DNA of 7,598 nucleotides from Chloroflexota bacterium (GCA_013820865.1 JACDHU010000075.1:1-7598), one strand, 5' to 3'; shown: positions 1 through 7,490, numbered from the stretch's first letter. Notes: generated from the letters alone by a model not told the origin. Numbers and translations are program-made.

Positions 1-394
1 CGCCGTTCAGCGCGAGGATGTCAGGATCGTTCTCCTGGTCGGTCGACAGGACCGTCAACACGACCTGGACGTCGTTGTAGTAACCTTTCGGGAAGAGAGG
101 GCGCAGGGGTCGGTCGGTCAGGCGCATGGCCAGAATGGCCGCCTCCGACGGGCGCGACTCGCGCTTGATGAAGCCGCCGGGAATCTTGCCCGCGGCGTAC
201 ATCCGCTCCTCGTAATCGACGGTGAGCGGGAAGAAGTCCGCCCCCTCGCGGGGCTGCTTGGCGGCGACGGCGGTCGCCAGCACCACCGTGTCGCCGTAAC
301 GAACGATGACGGCGCCGTCGGCCTGCTCGGCCAGCTTGCCGGCCTCCAGGCTGAAGCTCTTGCCGCCGATTTCGGCCTCGTGTTTAATTGCCAC
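1..394 (-). CDS. pnp: Polyribonucleotide nucleotidyltransferase (PNPase), N-terminal part, cut by the window edge
   Basis: PNPase is a trimeric 3'-to-5' phosphorolytic exoribonuclease that degrades mRNA, releasing nucleoside diphosphates; it acts in the cytoplasm, often within a degradosome. The visible 131 residues are the first RNase PH-like domain. They carry the family signature FFPLTVDYEERMYAAGKIPG (residues 54-73), then RPSEA (81-85) and RLTDRPLRPLFP (91-102). Full proteins are usually about 700-750 residues, so the second RNase PH domain and the KH and S1 domains lie outside the window. The start is GTG at 394, giving VAIKHEAEIGGKSFSLEAGK, which matches how PNPases usually begin. A GGAGG Shine-Dalgarno sequence sits 5 nt upstream, and no ATG fits better. 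It lies 182 nt downstream of rpsO, the classic rpsO-pnp pairing. In enterobacteria pnp is autocontrolled through a leader hairpin cut by RNase III, and hairpins are present in this leader too (separate entries). Identification is very secure. Confidence 0.97.
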   Translation of the reverse strand, partial: MAIKHEAEIGGKSFSLEAGKLAEQADGAVIVRYGDTVVLATAVAAKQPREGADFFPLTVDYEERMYAAGKIPGGFIKRESRPSEAAILAMRLTDRPLRPLFPKGYYNDVQVVLTVLSTDQENDPDILALNG

Positions 395-399
395 TGATT

Positions 400-404
400 C
401 CTCC
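400..404 (-). promoter_or_regulatory. Shine-Dalgarno site of pnp
   Basis: GGAGG on the minus strand, 5 nt before the GTG codon at 392-394. It decides the choice of a non-ATG start for pnp. Confidence 0.85.
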
Positions 405-443
405 AGGATTCTTTCTCGACATCCGGCGCTGGATCTGCGTGGC

Positions 444-462
444 GCGCTCACGATGCGAGCGC
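444..462 (-). other. Hairpin in the pnp leader (proximal)
   Basis: Perfect 6-bp inverted repeat: minus-strand GCGCTC (457-462) pairs with GAGCGC (444-449) across a 7-nt loop. It lies about 50 nt upstream of the pnp start. There is no U-run, so it is not an intrinsic terminator. It may contribute to leader folding or nuclease processing, but no function is shown by the sequence. Confidence 0.45.
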
Positions 463-507
463 AGGCGTCAGGCAGGGGCGGATGCCATTTGGGTGTGAGA
501 TATGCGA

Positions 508-535
508 GACCCGGGGACCGTCCGGGCTCCGGGTC
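508..535 (-). other. GC-rich hairpin between rpsO and pnp
   Basis: Perfect 7-bp stem: minus-strand GACCCGG (529-535) pairs with CCGGGTC (508-514) around a 14-nt loop. The loop itself can form a short inner helix (GGA/TCC). No T-run follows (the next bases are TCGCATATC), so this is unlikely to terminate transcription. Its place between rpsO and pnp matches the position of the RNase III-processed hairpin that controls pnp in enterobacteria. Equivalent function here is inference only. Confidence 0.5.
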
Positions 536-549
536 AATCGCAAACGTTG

Positions 550-579
550 TCTAGCGGCCCAATCTAGCGACCCAATCTA
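550..579 (-). repeat. 13-bp tandem direct repeat starting in the rpsO stop codon
   Basis: On the minus strand TAGATTGGGTCGC (567-579) is followed directly by TAGATTGGGCCGC (554-566) and a partial third unit TAGA (550-553). The copies differ at one base. The first TAG is the rpsO stop codon. Because the unit is 13 nt, the three TAG triplets (577-579, 564-566, 551-553) fall in three different reading frames. Confidence 0.85.
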
Positions 580-864
580 ACGACGCAGCCCCAGGCTACC
601 GATGACGGCGCGGTACCGATCCACGTCATTGCGGACCAGGTACGCAAGCAGCCGACGTCGCTGCCCGACGAGCTTCAGCAGCCCGCGGCGCGAGTGGTTG
701 TCTTTCGGGAAGCTGCGCAGATGCTCCGTCAGCGACTTGATCCGCTCGGTGAGAAGCGCAATCTGCACCTCGGGAGATCCGGTATCGCCCTCGTGCGTGG
801 CGTATTCGTCGACGAGTGCGCTTTTCGCGTCCTTGGCGAGCGGCACGTATTCCTCCACATTCAT
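577..864 (-). CDS. rpsO: 30S ribosomal protein S15
   Basis: S15 is a primary 16S rRNA-binding protein of the 30S platform; it binds the h20-h21-h22 junction and helps form bridge B4 to the 50S subunit. The 95 residues show the family core: HEGDTGSPEVQIALLTERI (24-42), LTEHLR (45-50), KDNHSRRGLLKLVGQRRRLL (54-73) and the terminal GSLGLRR. Most S15 proteins are about 89 residues. The extra length is at the N-terminus, where MNVEEYVPLAKDAKSALV replaces the shorter usual start. The frame stays open upstream to 1131, but that part overlaps ribF and is not S15-like, so I start at ATG 864. A GGAG lies 10 nt upstream and a weaker GGAA is adjacent to the start. The 122-nt gap from ribF suggests separate control of rpsO and pnp; in many bacteria S15 represses its own mRNA through a leader structure. 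Identification is very secure. Confidence 0.98.
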   Translation of the reverse strand: MNVEEYVPLAKDAKSALVDEYATHEGDTGSPEVQIALLTERIKSLTEHLRSFPKDNHSRRGLLKLVGQRRRLLAYLVRNDVDRYRAVIGSLGLRR

Positions 865-880
865 TTCCGTAACGCTCCGA

Positions 881-909
881 AGTTTACCAGAGGACCCTCT
901 CGGCCGCCA
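881..909 (-). promoter_or_regulatory. Candidate weak promoter for rpsO (-35 TGGCGG, 17-bp spacer, -10 TAAACT)
   Basis: Minus-strand TAAACT (881-886) is a good -10-like hexamer in an otherwise GC-rich gap. TGGCGG (904-909) lies exactly 17 bp upstream but matches the sigma-70 -35 consensus poorly. A start about 7 nt after the -10 would leave only about 10 nt of leader, excluding most or all of the GGAG site, which argues for caution. The same hexamer and spacing occur ahead of nusA. Confidence 0.3.
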
Positions 910-930
910 TACGAGCGTGGACCGCTGGGT

Positions 931-956
931 GGTCACGGGGACATCGCCGGTGATCC
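931..956 (-). other. Imperfect hairpin in the ribF-rpsO gap
   Basis: On the minus strand GG-A-TCAC (950-956) pairs with GTGACC (931-936) with one bulged A. An inner GG/CC pair follows after a C:C mismatch. There is no U-run, so it is not a terminator. A structured element here could be an S15-binding leader, since rpsO leaders that bind S15 have evolved separately in several phyla, but no specific known class is recognised. If transcription starts at the 881-886 candidate promoter, this hairpin would be present only in read-through mRNA from ribF. Confidence 0.3.
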
Positions 957-986
957 GGGGCTGCGCGACGATCGGTGGCCGACGCC

Positions 987-1919
987 TCAGGGACGCAAGC
1001 GTCGACGCGCGTCGGCCTCGTCCACGTGCATTTGTGCCACCAGCGAGTCCACGCTCTGGAATCGGCGCTCTTCGCGGAGGCGAGCGTCGAGCTCCAGATC
1101 CAGCGTCGCGTCGTACAGGTCGCCATCCCAATCGAGGAGGTACACCTCCACCAGCACGCGGCCGTCATCGTGAAACGTGGGGCGGACGCCGACGCTCACC
1201 AGCGCGGGATGATCGGGCCCTACATTGCGATGCGGCACGTGCACCCGCCCGAGATAGATCCCGAGCGCGGGAAGCGCTGCCGAGTAATTGAACGCGAGAT
1301 TAGCCGTCGGGAAACCAAGCCCGCGGCCGCGTTCGTCGCCGTGCACCACGCTTCCGCGCAGGAATGGAGCCGACCCGAGCAGGCTCCCTGCCGATTCAGT
1401 CTCGCCATCGCGAAGCGCATCCCGAATGCGGGACGATGAAACCACTCTCCCGTCCACAATGAGTGGCTCAACGGCGATGCAGTCCCATCCATTCGCGGCG
1501 CCAAGCTCCGAAATACGGGCCAGGGTTCCGGCTCGGGCCCTTCCGAAGGCGCTGTCGGGCGTCATCGTGATGGCGCGGAGTTCTATCGCCGGGGCCAGAG
1601 CCGCGAGGAACGCCTCCGGCTCCATGCTGCGCAACGCGCCGTCAAACCGGATCTCGAGAGCGTGGTCAACCCCAGCCATTCGCAGGCGCTCCAGCGTGAC
1701 CTCCGGCGGCAGCAGCCGCTCGACTCTGATGTCGGGGCGAATGACCTCATCGGGATGCGGGCTGAACACGAGCGCCACGCTCGCGACGCCACGTTGGTGC
1801 GCCTCACGCATCGTGGCTTGGATCACGTGCCTATGCCCGAGATGCACGCCGTCGAACACGCCGAGCGTGATCACCGCTGGCCCGATGCGCGGCAGCTCAC
1901 CGAGTCCGCGGGAGGTCAA
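987..1919 (-). CDS. ribF: Bifunctional riboflavin kinase / FAD synthetase
   Basis: RibF phosphorylates riboflavin to FMN and then adenylylates FMN to FAD, supplying flavin cofactors in the cytoplasm. The N-terminal nucleotidyltransferase domain (about 1-180) shows GVFDGVHLGH (20-29, the HxGH-type ATP site), FSPHP (52-56) and SSSRIRDAL (161-169). The C-terminal kinase domain (about 185-310) shows GSVVHGDERGRGLGFPTANL (189-208), with the PTAN nucleotide/metal motif, then GIYLG (220-224), GVRPTF (244-249) and VEVYLLD (257-263), whose glutamate is the likely base. At 310 residues it is normal for the family. The start is a TTG at 1919: no ATG or GTG exists further upstream in frame, and the next GTG (codon 16) would cut into the nucleotide-binding strand. 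GAGG lies 7 nt before the TTG. The TTG overlaps the truB TGA as TTGA, so translation is probably coupled. RibF is a common resident of this cluster without an obvious mechanistic link to translation. Confidence 0.95.
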   Translation of the reverse strand: MTSRGLGELPRIGPAVITLGVFDGVHLGHRHVIQATMREAHQRGVASVALVFSPHPDEVIRPDIRVERLLPPEVTLERLRMAGVDHALEIRFDGALRSMEPEAFLAALAPAIELRAITMTPDSAFGRARAGTLARISELGAANGWDCIAVEPLIVDGRVVSSSRIRDALRDGETESAGSLLGSAPFLRGSVVHGDERGRGLGFPTANLAFNYSAALPALGIYLGRVHVPHRNVGPDHPALVSVGVRPTFHDDGRVLVEVYLLDWDGDLYDATLDLELDARLREERRFQSVDSLVAQMHVDEADARRRLRP

Positions 1920-2806
1920 TCGACCGCCTCTGCAGGCAGAACCTTGTCCGGTTGCAGAATGTTGGCCCGAACAGAGCCAATGCCGATCAGCACACGATCC
2001 TCGAACACCGCCGCCCGGCCATCCATCGCGGCATCAGCCAAGAATCGCGCGGATCCGTTGCGGAACGCCAGCGCCGCATCACGATCGAGCGTCACGCGCG
2101 GCAGCGGCAGGAGGTCGCCCACCGACAGGATCGCGTCCCCAAGACGGCCGTCGGCGGCGAGGGCCTCCAGCCGCTCGGGCGTGACGGCGGTGTCGACGCG
2201 CAGGCCGGCTGCCTCGGTCCGGCGCAGTGCGCGCAGATATGCCCCGCAGCCCAGCCGATCGCCAAGGTCGCGAGCAATCGAGCGGACGTACGTGCCGGCA
2301 CCGCAGCGCAGGTCCACGCCGACGTCGAGCCATCCGGAACCCGGGCGAATCGACTGCAACACGAGCGCGTGAATCGTCACGCTGCGCGCCGGTAGGTCCA
2401 TCGGCTCGCCGGCGCGGGCGGCGCGATGCGCGATGCGCCCACCCTGCTTCCGAGCACTGAATGCGGGAGGGCGCTGATCGATGACTCCAACAAACGTCTC
2501 GAGCGCGACGCGGACGGCATCCTCGTCCGGAAGCTCGGCGTCGCTGGCGACGATCGGCCCTTCTGCATCATCGGTGGCGCTGCGGGCACCCAGCCGGATG
2601 ACCGCATCATATCCCTTGCGTCCACCGGTGAGTTCCTCGCTGAAGCGCGTTGCCGCACCCACCAGGATCGGAAGGACGCCTGACGCGAGCGGATCGAGCG
2701 TGCCCGCGTGCCCAATTCGGCGCGTGCCCGTCAGGCGTCGCAGGAGTCCGACCATGTCGTGACTGGTGGGTCCGACCGGCTTGTCGAGGTTAACGACCCC
2801 GAGCAT
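1916..2806 (-). CDS. truB: tRNA pseudouridine(55) synthase TruB
   Basis: TruB converts U55 of the T-loop of nearly all tRNAs to pseudouridine and also acts as a tRNA folding chaperone. The 296-residue protein opens with the typical LDKPVGPTSHD (7-17). The catalytic aspartate is D38 within HAGTLDPLASGVLPI (33-47). The conserved active-site tyrosine is Y66 in GRKGYDAVIRLG (62-73). RPPAFSARK (112-120) and CGAGTYVRSIARDLG (168-182) are the other family motifs. The C-terminal segment (about 235-292) ending LQPDKVLP is a TruB C-terminal/PUA-like domain. The frame stays open upstream, but only the ATG at 2806 gives a TruB-like N-terminus. That start lies 17 nt inside the end of nrnA and has no clear Shine-Dalgarno site, so it probably depends on translational coupling. 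Small departures from common versions of the motif (FSARK rather than YSALK) do not touch the catalytic residues. Identification is secure. Confidence 0.96.
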   Translation of the reverse strand: MLGVVNLDKPVGPTSHDMVGLLRRLTGTRRIGHAGTLDPLASGVLPILVGAATRFSEELTGGRKGYDAVIRLGARSATDDAEGPIVASDAELPDEDAVRVALETFVGVIDQRPPAFSARKQGGRIAHRAARAGEPMDLPARSVTIHALVLQSIRPGSGWLDVGVDLRCGAGTYVRSIARDLGDRLGCGAYLRALRRTEAAGLRVDTAVTPERLEALAADGRLGDAILSVGDLLPLPRVTLDRDAALAFRNGSARFLADAAMDGRAAVFEDRVLIGIGSVRANILQPDKVLPAEAVD

Positions 2807-3773
2807 CGGCTCGATCGAGCTCGCGCTCGCATTCGTCGAGCACGCGCCGCATGGCCTCCGCCAGTGGCGCCTCCACGGAGCAGCCGGACGCGCGAGCGTG
2901 TCCCCCGCCCCCGAAAGCCGAAGTGATGGCCACCGCATCAGCTCGTGCCAGCGTGCGAACGCTGGCACGGATACGAGACGGATCGGCTTCTTTGAACAGG
3001 ACCGTGATCTCGCCGTTCTTGGTGGATGCGAGCAGATCAACGAAACCTTCGGTCGCTGTCGGGTCACTCTCGGTCTCGGTCAGCATGGCCAGCGTCTGCG
3101 CCGCATGCACTATGCGACCGTCGCGCCGATGACCGATGCCGTTGAGCATCCGGCCCCACAGCGCCATGGTGCTGAAAGGCTTGTCGGCATAGATGGCGCG
3201 GTGCAGCGTCGAGAGCGGCGCTCCGGCTGCTACGAGGTCGGCCATCACGCGCAACGTCCGCGGCGTCGCGTTCGGGTGCGAAAAAGTGTGCGTGTCCTGG
3301 ATGATTCCCGCCGCGAGCACCGTCGCGATGTCCTTGTCGATCTCCACGCCGAGTTCCGGGATGAGGATGGCCATCATCTCGCACGTCGCGGCCGCCTCCG
3401 CATCAACGAACGCGGCACTCACGCCGCTGCCGTCGTTGGACACGTGATGATCGATATTGACGATCCGCGCCCGCTCGAGCCACCGCCCGCAGTCGCGCGC
3501 CACCGAGCCGGTTCGGGAGAGCGGTCCGTCGAATACGACCGCCACATCCGGCTCCAGCTGCGGGCTTCGTCGAACGTCGCTGACGCCCGGCAGGGTCGCC
3601 AGGAATGGTGGGACGCCGTCGGCGGCAACGACCTCCGCTTGCTTGTCCAGCTTCTCCGCCACGAAACGCATCGCGAGCGCCGCCCCCAATGTGTCGGCGT
3701 CGGGGTTCTCGTGACAGATCGCCGTGATGCGATCAGCACCACGAATCGCGTCGAGCACCGCCTCACGACTCAT
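2790..3773 (-). CDS. nrnA: DHH-DHHA1 family phosphoesterase, NrnA-like oligoribonuclease / pAp phosphatase
   Basis: NrnA-type enzymes degrade very short RNA oligonucleotides (nanoRNA) to mononucleotides and dephosphorylate pAp; related proteins hydrolyse linear dinucleotides or c-di-AMP. The 327 residues show the DHH metal site in order: HENPDADTLG (21-30), FDG with D82, DHH (108-110) and QDTHTF (159-164), whose D160 completes the site. The DHHA1 domain carries the substrate-binding GGGGH (288-292) in AFGGGGHARASG. The size is normal for stand-alone NrnA (about 310-340), with no membrane segments, PAS or GGDEF region, so it is not GdpP-like. The start at ATG 3773 is 8 nt after AGAGGA and overlaps the rbfA end by 11 nt; the upstream open frame is inside rbfA and not family-like. 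Position between rbfA and truB is common for this family in several phyla. The exact substrate (nanoRNA, pAp or pApA) cannot be told from sequence alone. Confidence 0.88.
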   Translation of the reverse strand: MSREAVLDAIRGADRITAICHENPDADTLGAALAMRFVAEKLDKQAEVVAADGVPPFLATLPGVSDVRRSPQLEPDVAVVFDGPLSRTGSVARDCGRWLERARIVNIDHHVSNDGSGVSAAFVDAEAAATCEMMAILIPELGVEIDKDIATVLAAGIIQDTHTFSHPNATPRTLRVMADLVAAGAPLSTLHRAIYADKPFSTMALWGRMLNGIGHRRDGRIVHAAQTLAMLTETESDPTATEGFVDLLASTKNGEITVLFKEADPSRIRASVRTLARADAVAITSAFGGGGHARASGCSVEAPLAEAMRRVLDECERELDRADARGR

Positions 3774-4119
3774 GTGGGCGTTCCTCTTCGAGCTCGCGCA
3801 GCAGTCGCAGCACGCGATCGCCGGCCTCGATCGAATTGTCATGATGGATGACCAACTGTGGAATATGACGCACCGTGAGGCGTGCCCCGAGCTGTCGGCG
3901 CAGCCAGGGAGCCGCATCGGTCAATGCTCCCATGGCGGTTTTCTGCTCTTCGGGTGTCCCGAGCACGCTGACCCAGACCTTCGCCGAACCGAGATCGCGT
4001 GCCGTCTCGACGCGCGTGATGGTCGCGAACCCCACGCGGGGGTCCTTCATTTCGCGCTGGAGCAGGCTCATCAGCTCCTGTCGGATCTGGCTGTCAAGCC
4101 GATCGGTCCGCTGGCTCAT
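3763..4119 (-). CDS. rbfA: Ribosome-binding factor A (30S maturation factor)
   Basis: RbfA is a small KH-fold protein that binds immature 30S subunits and helps late processing of the 16S rRNA 5' end; it is important in cold adaptation in several species. The 118-residue protein has the expected features: basic start with RTDRLDSQIRQEL (4-16), DPRVGFATITRVE (26-38), DLGSAKVWVSVLG (42-54), and the C-terminal IPQLVIHHDNSIEAGDRVLRLL (86-107), ending in an acidic tail. The frame is open upstream to 4242, but that stretch is infB in another frame, so I start at ATG 4119, 10 nt after the infB stop. Only a weak AGG is upstream, which suggests translation is coupled to infB. The length is typical for the family. 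Confidence 0.95.
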   Translation of the reverse strand: MSQRTDRLDSQIRQELMSLLQREMKDPRVGFATITRVETARDLGSAKVWVSVLGTPEEQKTAMGALTDAAPWLRRQLGARLTVRHIPQLVIHHDNSIEAGDRVLRLLRELEEERPHES

Positions 4120-4129
4120 CGCTGTGCGC

Positions 4130-6023
<1,894 letters not shown>

Positions 6024-6037
<14 letters not shown>

Positions 6038-6296
6038 CGTTCACCTCGATCTCAAGCGTTCCCGGCGCGAACTCGACACCGAGCGCTCGCCTCACGGCCG
6101 CCGCAGCCCGTTCTGGGTCGCGACACGCCGGTTCATGACAGATATACGTTCCGCGACCCGGCAGTCTGCCGGTGTCGTCGCGGTGGACAGACCCATCTCC
6201 GGTGCGGACCATACGGTCCATCTCGCGCTTTGGGCGCGCGACGCGGCAGGCCGCACAGGTACGGGTCGGAATGTGATCAGGGCGTCGCTTCGGCAT
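6024..6296 (-). CDS. ylxR: YlxR/DUF448 family RNA-binding protein (RNase P modulator RnpM)
   Basis: YlxR proteins are small nucleic-acid-binding proteins encoded between nusA and infB. The Bacillus subtilis member has been reported to modulate RNase P and was renamed RnpM. The 90-residue protein has both family hallmarks: IPTRTCAACRVARPKREMDR (9-28) and GRLPGRGTYIC (43-53). Four cysteines at 14, 17, 53 and 58 form CxxC and CxxxxC pairs that could hold a metal. I start at ATG 6296 because GGAGG lies 9 nt upstream and the protein then begins MPKRRPDHIP. A GTG at 6332 is in frame but lies deeper in nusA and adds unrelated residues. The gene overlaps nusA by 20 nt and infB by 14 nt. No ylxQ (L7Ae-like) gene follows, unlike in Firmicutes. 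Confidence 0.92.
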
Positions 6297-7395
6297 CCAC
6301 CGGCGCCTCCACGACGGGTTCGCCTTCGCCACCGGCGGCCGCGGTCGCGACTCCGGCGTCCGAGCGGATGTCGATGCGCCACCCGGTGAGCTTCGCTGCG
6401 AGGCGAGCGTTCTGGCCCTCCTTGCCGATTGCCAGGCTCAGCTGTCGCTCCGGGACGATAACGTTCGCGATCTTGTGCTCCTCATCGATCCGGACGCTGA
6501 GCACCTCCGCCGGCGACAGCGCCTCGGCGACGAAGCGACCAGGGTCCTCGTCCCACAGGACGATGTCGACCTTCTCGCCGTTGAGTTCCGTGACAATTGA
6601 TTGAATACGCGCCCCGCGCTGACCGACGGCGGCCCCCTTGGCATCCACGCCCTGCTGGCGACTCTCGACGGCCACCTTGGAGCGGCTGCCGGCCTCGCGG
6701 GCGATGCCGCGAATGACAACGGTGCCGTTATAGATCTCGGGAATCTCCATCTCCATCAGGCGGCGCAGGAAGCCACGGTGCGTTCGACTGGCCACGATGA
6801 CCGGCCCGCGCGTGGTGCGACGCACTTCCATGACGTACACCTTGAGGTGCTGACCGATGCGGTACGCCTCGCTCGGCAGTTGCTCGGTGACCGCCAGGAC
6901 CGCTTCGACGTCCTTGCCCATGTCGAGCACGACCGCCGAGTCGGTGGTGCGCTGCACCGTGCCGGTCATGATCTCGCCCTCGCGCGCAGCGTACTGCTGG
7001 AAGACGACGTCACGCTGGGCCTCGCGCAACCGCTGTCGGTATACCTGGCCGGCCGTCTGAGCCGCGATGCGACCAAGCTGTGCCTGCGTCACATTCTCAG
7101 GGATGCGAACCTTCGCGCCGACGCCCGTCGCCGGGTCGATCTTCTGCGCGTCGGCAACGAACATCTGGGCCTCGGGATCCTCGACCTCCTCGGTGGTGGC
7201 CATGACCTCGTACTCGCGCGCGACGCTGATCTCGCCGGTCTCCGGATTCACCGTGACGACCACGTTCTCGGGTGCATCGGCATTACGCCGATACGCCGAT
7301 TCGATGGCCTGCTCCAGGGTCCGGATCAGGATCTCCTGCGGCACACCCTTCTCGGCGTTCAGCTGGAGCAAAGCTCCGATGAAGTCTCGATTCAT
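6277..7395 (-). CDS. nusA: Transcription termination/antitermination factor NusA
   Basis: NusA binds RNA polymerase during elongation, enhances pausing and intrinsic termination, and takes part in rRNA antitermination. The 372 residues read as an N-terminal polymerase-binding domain (about 1-125, MNRDFIGALLQLNAEKG), an S1 domain (about 137-200), KH1 with VGQRGARIQSIVTELNGEKVDIV (257-279; GxxG at 258-261), and KH2 with AIGKEGQNARLAAKLTGW (322-339; GxxG at 324-327). A short acidic, Ala-rich tail follows. There are no C-terminal acidic repeats as in the longer E. coli protein (495), so the length is that of the shorter Gram-positive-like form. KH1 has GQRG where GMRG is usual. The start is ATG 7395, preceded 5 nt upstream by GAGGAG. 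The frame is open to 7461, but that extension runs through the leader terminator and is not NusA-like. The leader suggests attenuation control. Confidence 0.97.
   Translation of the reverse strand: MNRDFIGALLQLNAEKGVPQEILIRTLEQAIESAYRRNADAPENVVVTVNPETGEISVAREYEVMATTEEVEDPEAQMFVADAQKIDPATGVGAKVRIPENVTQAQLGRIAAQTAGQVYRQRLREAQRDVVFQQYAAREGEIMTGTVQRTTDSAVVLDMGKDVEAVLAVTEQLPSEAYRIGQHLKVYVMEVRRTTRGPVIVASRTHRGFLRRLMEMEIPEIYNGTVVIRGIAREAGSRSKVAVESRQQGVDAKGAAVGQRGARIQSIVTELNGEKVDIVLWDEDPGRFVAEALSPAEVLSVRIDEEHKIANVIVPERQLSLAIGKEGQNARLAAKLTGWRIDIRSDAGVATAAAGGEGEPVVEAPVDAEATP
6306..6310 (-). promoter_or_regulatory. Shine-Dalgarno site of ylxR
   Basis: GGAGG on the minus strand within the nusA 3' coding region, 9 nt before ATG 6296. 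It decides between that start and the longer frame beginning at GTG 6332. Confidence 0.7.
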
Positions 7396-7490
7396 GGCCG
7401 CTCCTCGGTCGCCGATTTCGGAAGGCGAAAAAACAAGACGTGGGATGGCGAACCGACCCACGTCCTGGCACTCACTGGTTCAATATTCAC
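7392..7490 (-). CDS. Possible 32-codon leader ORF ahead of nusA (doubtful)
   Basis: A GTG at 7488-7490 opens a 32-codon frame (VNIEPVSARTWVGSPSHVLF, then 12 more residues) whose TGA overlaps the nusA ATG as ATGA. It runs through the terminator hairpin and U-tract, so ribosomes in it would disrupt the hairpin. There is no clear Shine-Dalgarno site before the GTG. The frame stays open upstream to the window end, so its openness may be chance. The peptide resembles nothing I know. Confidence 0.12.
   Translation of the reverse strand: MNIEPVSARTWVGSPSHVLFFRLPKSATEERP
7401..7406 (-). promoter_or_regulatory. Shine-Dalgarno site of nusA
   Basis: GAGGAG on the minus strand, 5 nt before ATG 7395. 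It excludes the longer in-frame start at 7461 and lies only about 20 nt downstream of the U-tract of the leader terminator. Confidence 0.85.
7428..7464 (-). terminator. Intrinsic terminator in the nusA leader, likely attenuator
   Basis: On the minus strand GACGTGGG (7457-7464) pairs perfectly over 8 bp with CCCACGTC (7437-7444). The 12-nt loop contains GG-TTCG-CC, which can add two inner pairs. TTGTTTTTT (7428-7436) follows at once. Nothing resembling a -10 element lies in the 32 nt between the T-run and the nusA ATG. Any promoter for nusA must therefore be upstream, which places the terminator inside the nusA leader. The first part of the U-tract is interrupted by G, a feature known for terminators that need NusA. 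In the + direction no T-run follows, so it serves only minus-strand transcription. Confidence 0.82.

Noticed and set aside
532..537. Minus-strand TTGACC as a -35 element for pnp
   Set aside because: At 16 to 18 bp downstream the sequence is GC-rich (CCGGGT) inside the hairpin, with no -10-like hexamer.
865..1131. N-terminal extension of the rpsO frame to 1131
   Set aside because: The extra residues are Arg/Pro-rich, unlike S15, and overlap the 3' end of ribF. ATG 864 gives a normal S15.
2459..2461. TruB F116 in place of the common Tyr in the YSALK motif, as a lost catalytic residue
   Set aside because: The conserved catalytic-pocket tyrosine of TruB is the one in the K-x-Y motif, present here as Y66, and the catalytic Asp38 is intact. 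Phe at the YSA position is a common variant.
2766..3851. A 361-codon + strand frame opposite nrnA
   Set aside because: It is an antisense shadow of a gene with all DHH and GGGGH motifs; no independent domain is seen.
4092..4097. Minus-strand TTGACA within rbfA as an internal promoter
   Set aside because: It is a perfect -35, but the 17-bp-spaced hexamer is CTGATG and no better -10 is nearby; it is fully explained as coding sequence.
7396..7461. N-terminal extension of the nusA frame to 7461
   Set aside because: It would translate through the terminator and adds residues not found in NusA. ATG 7395 has a strong Shine-Dalgarno site.
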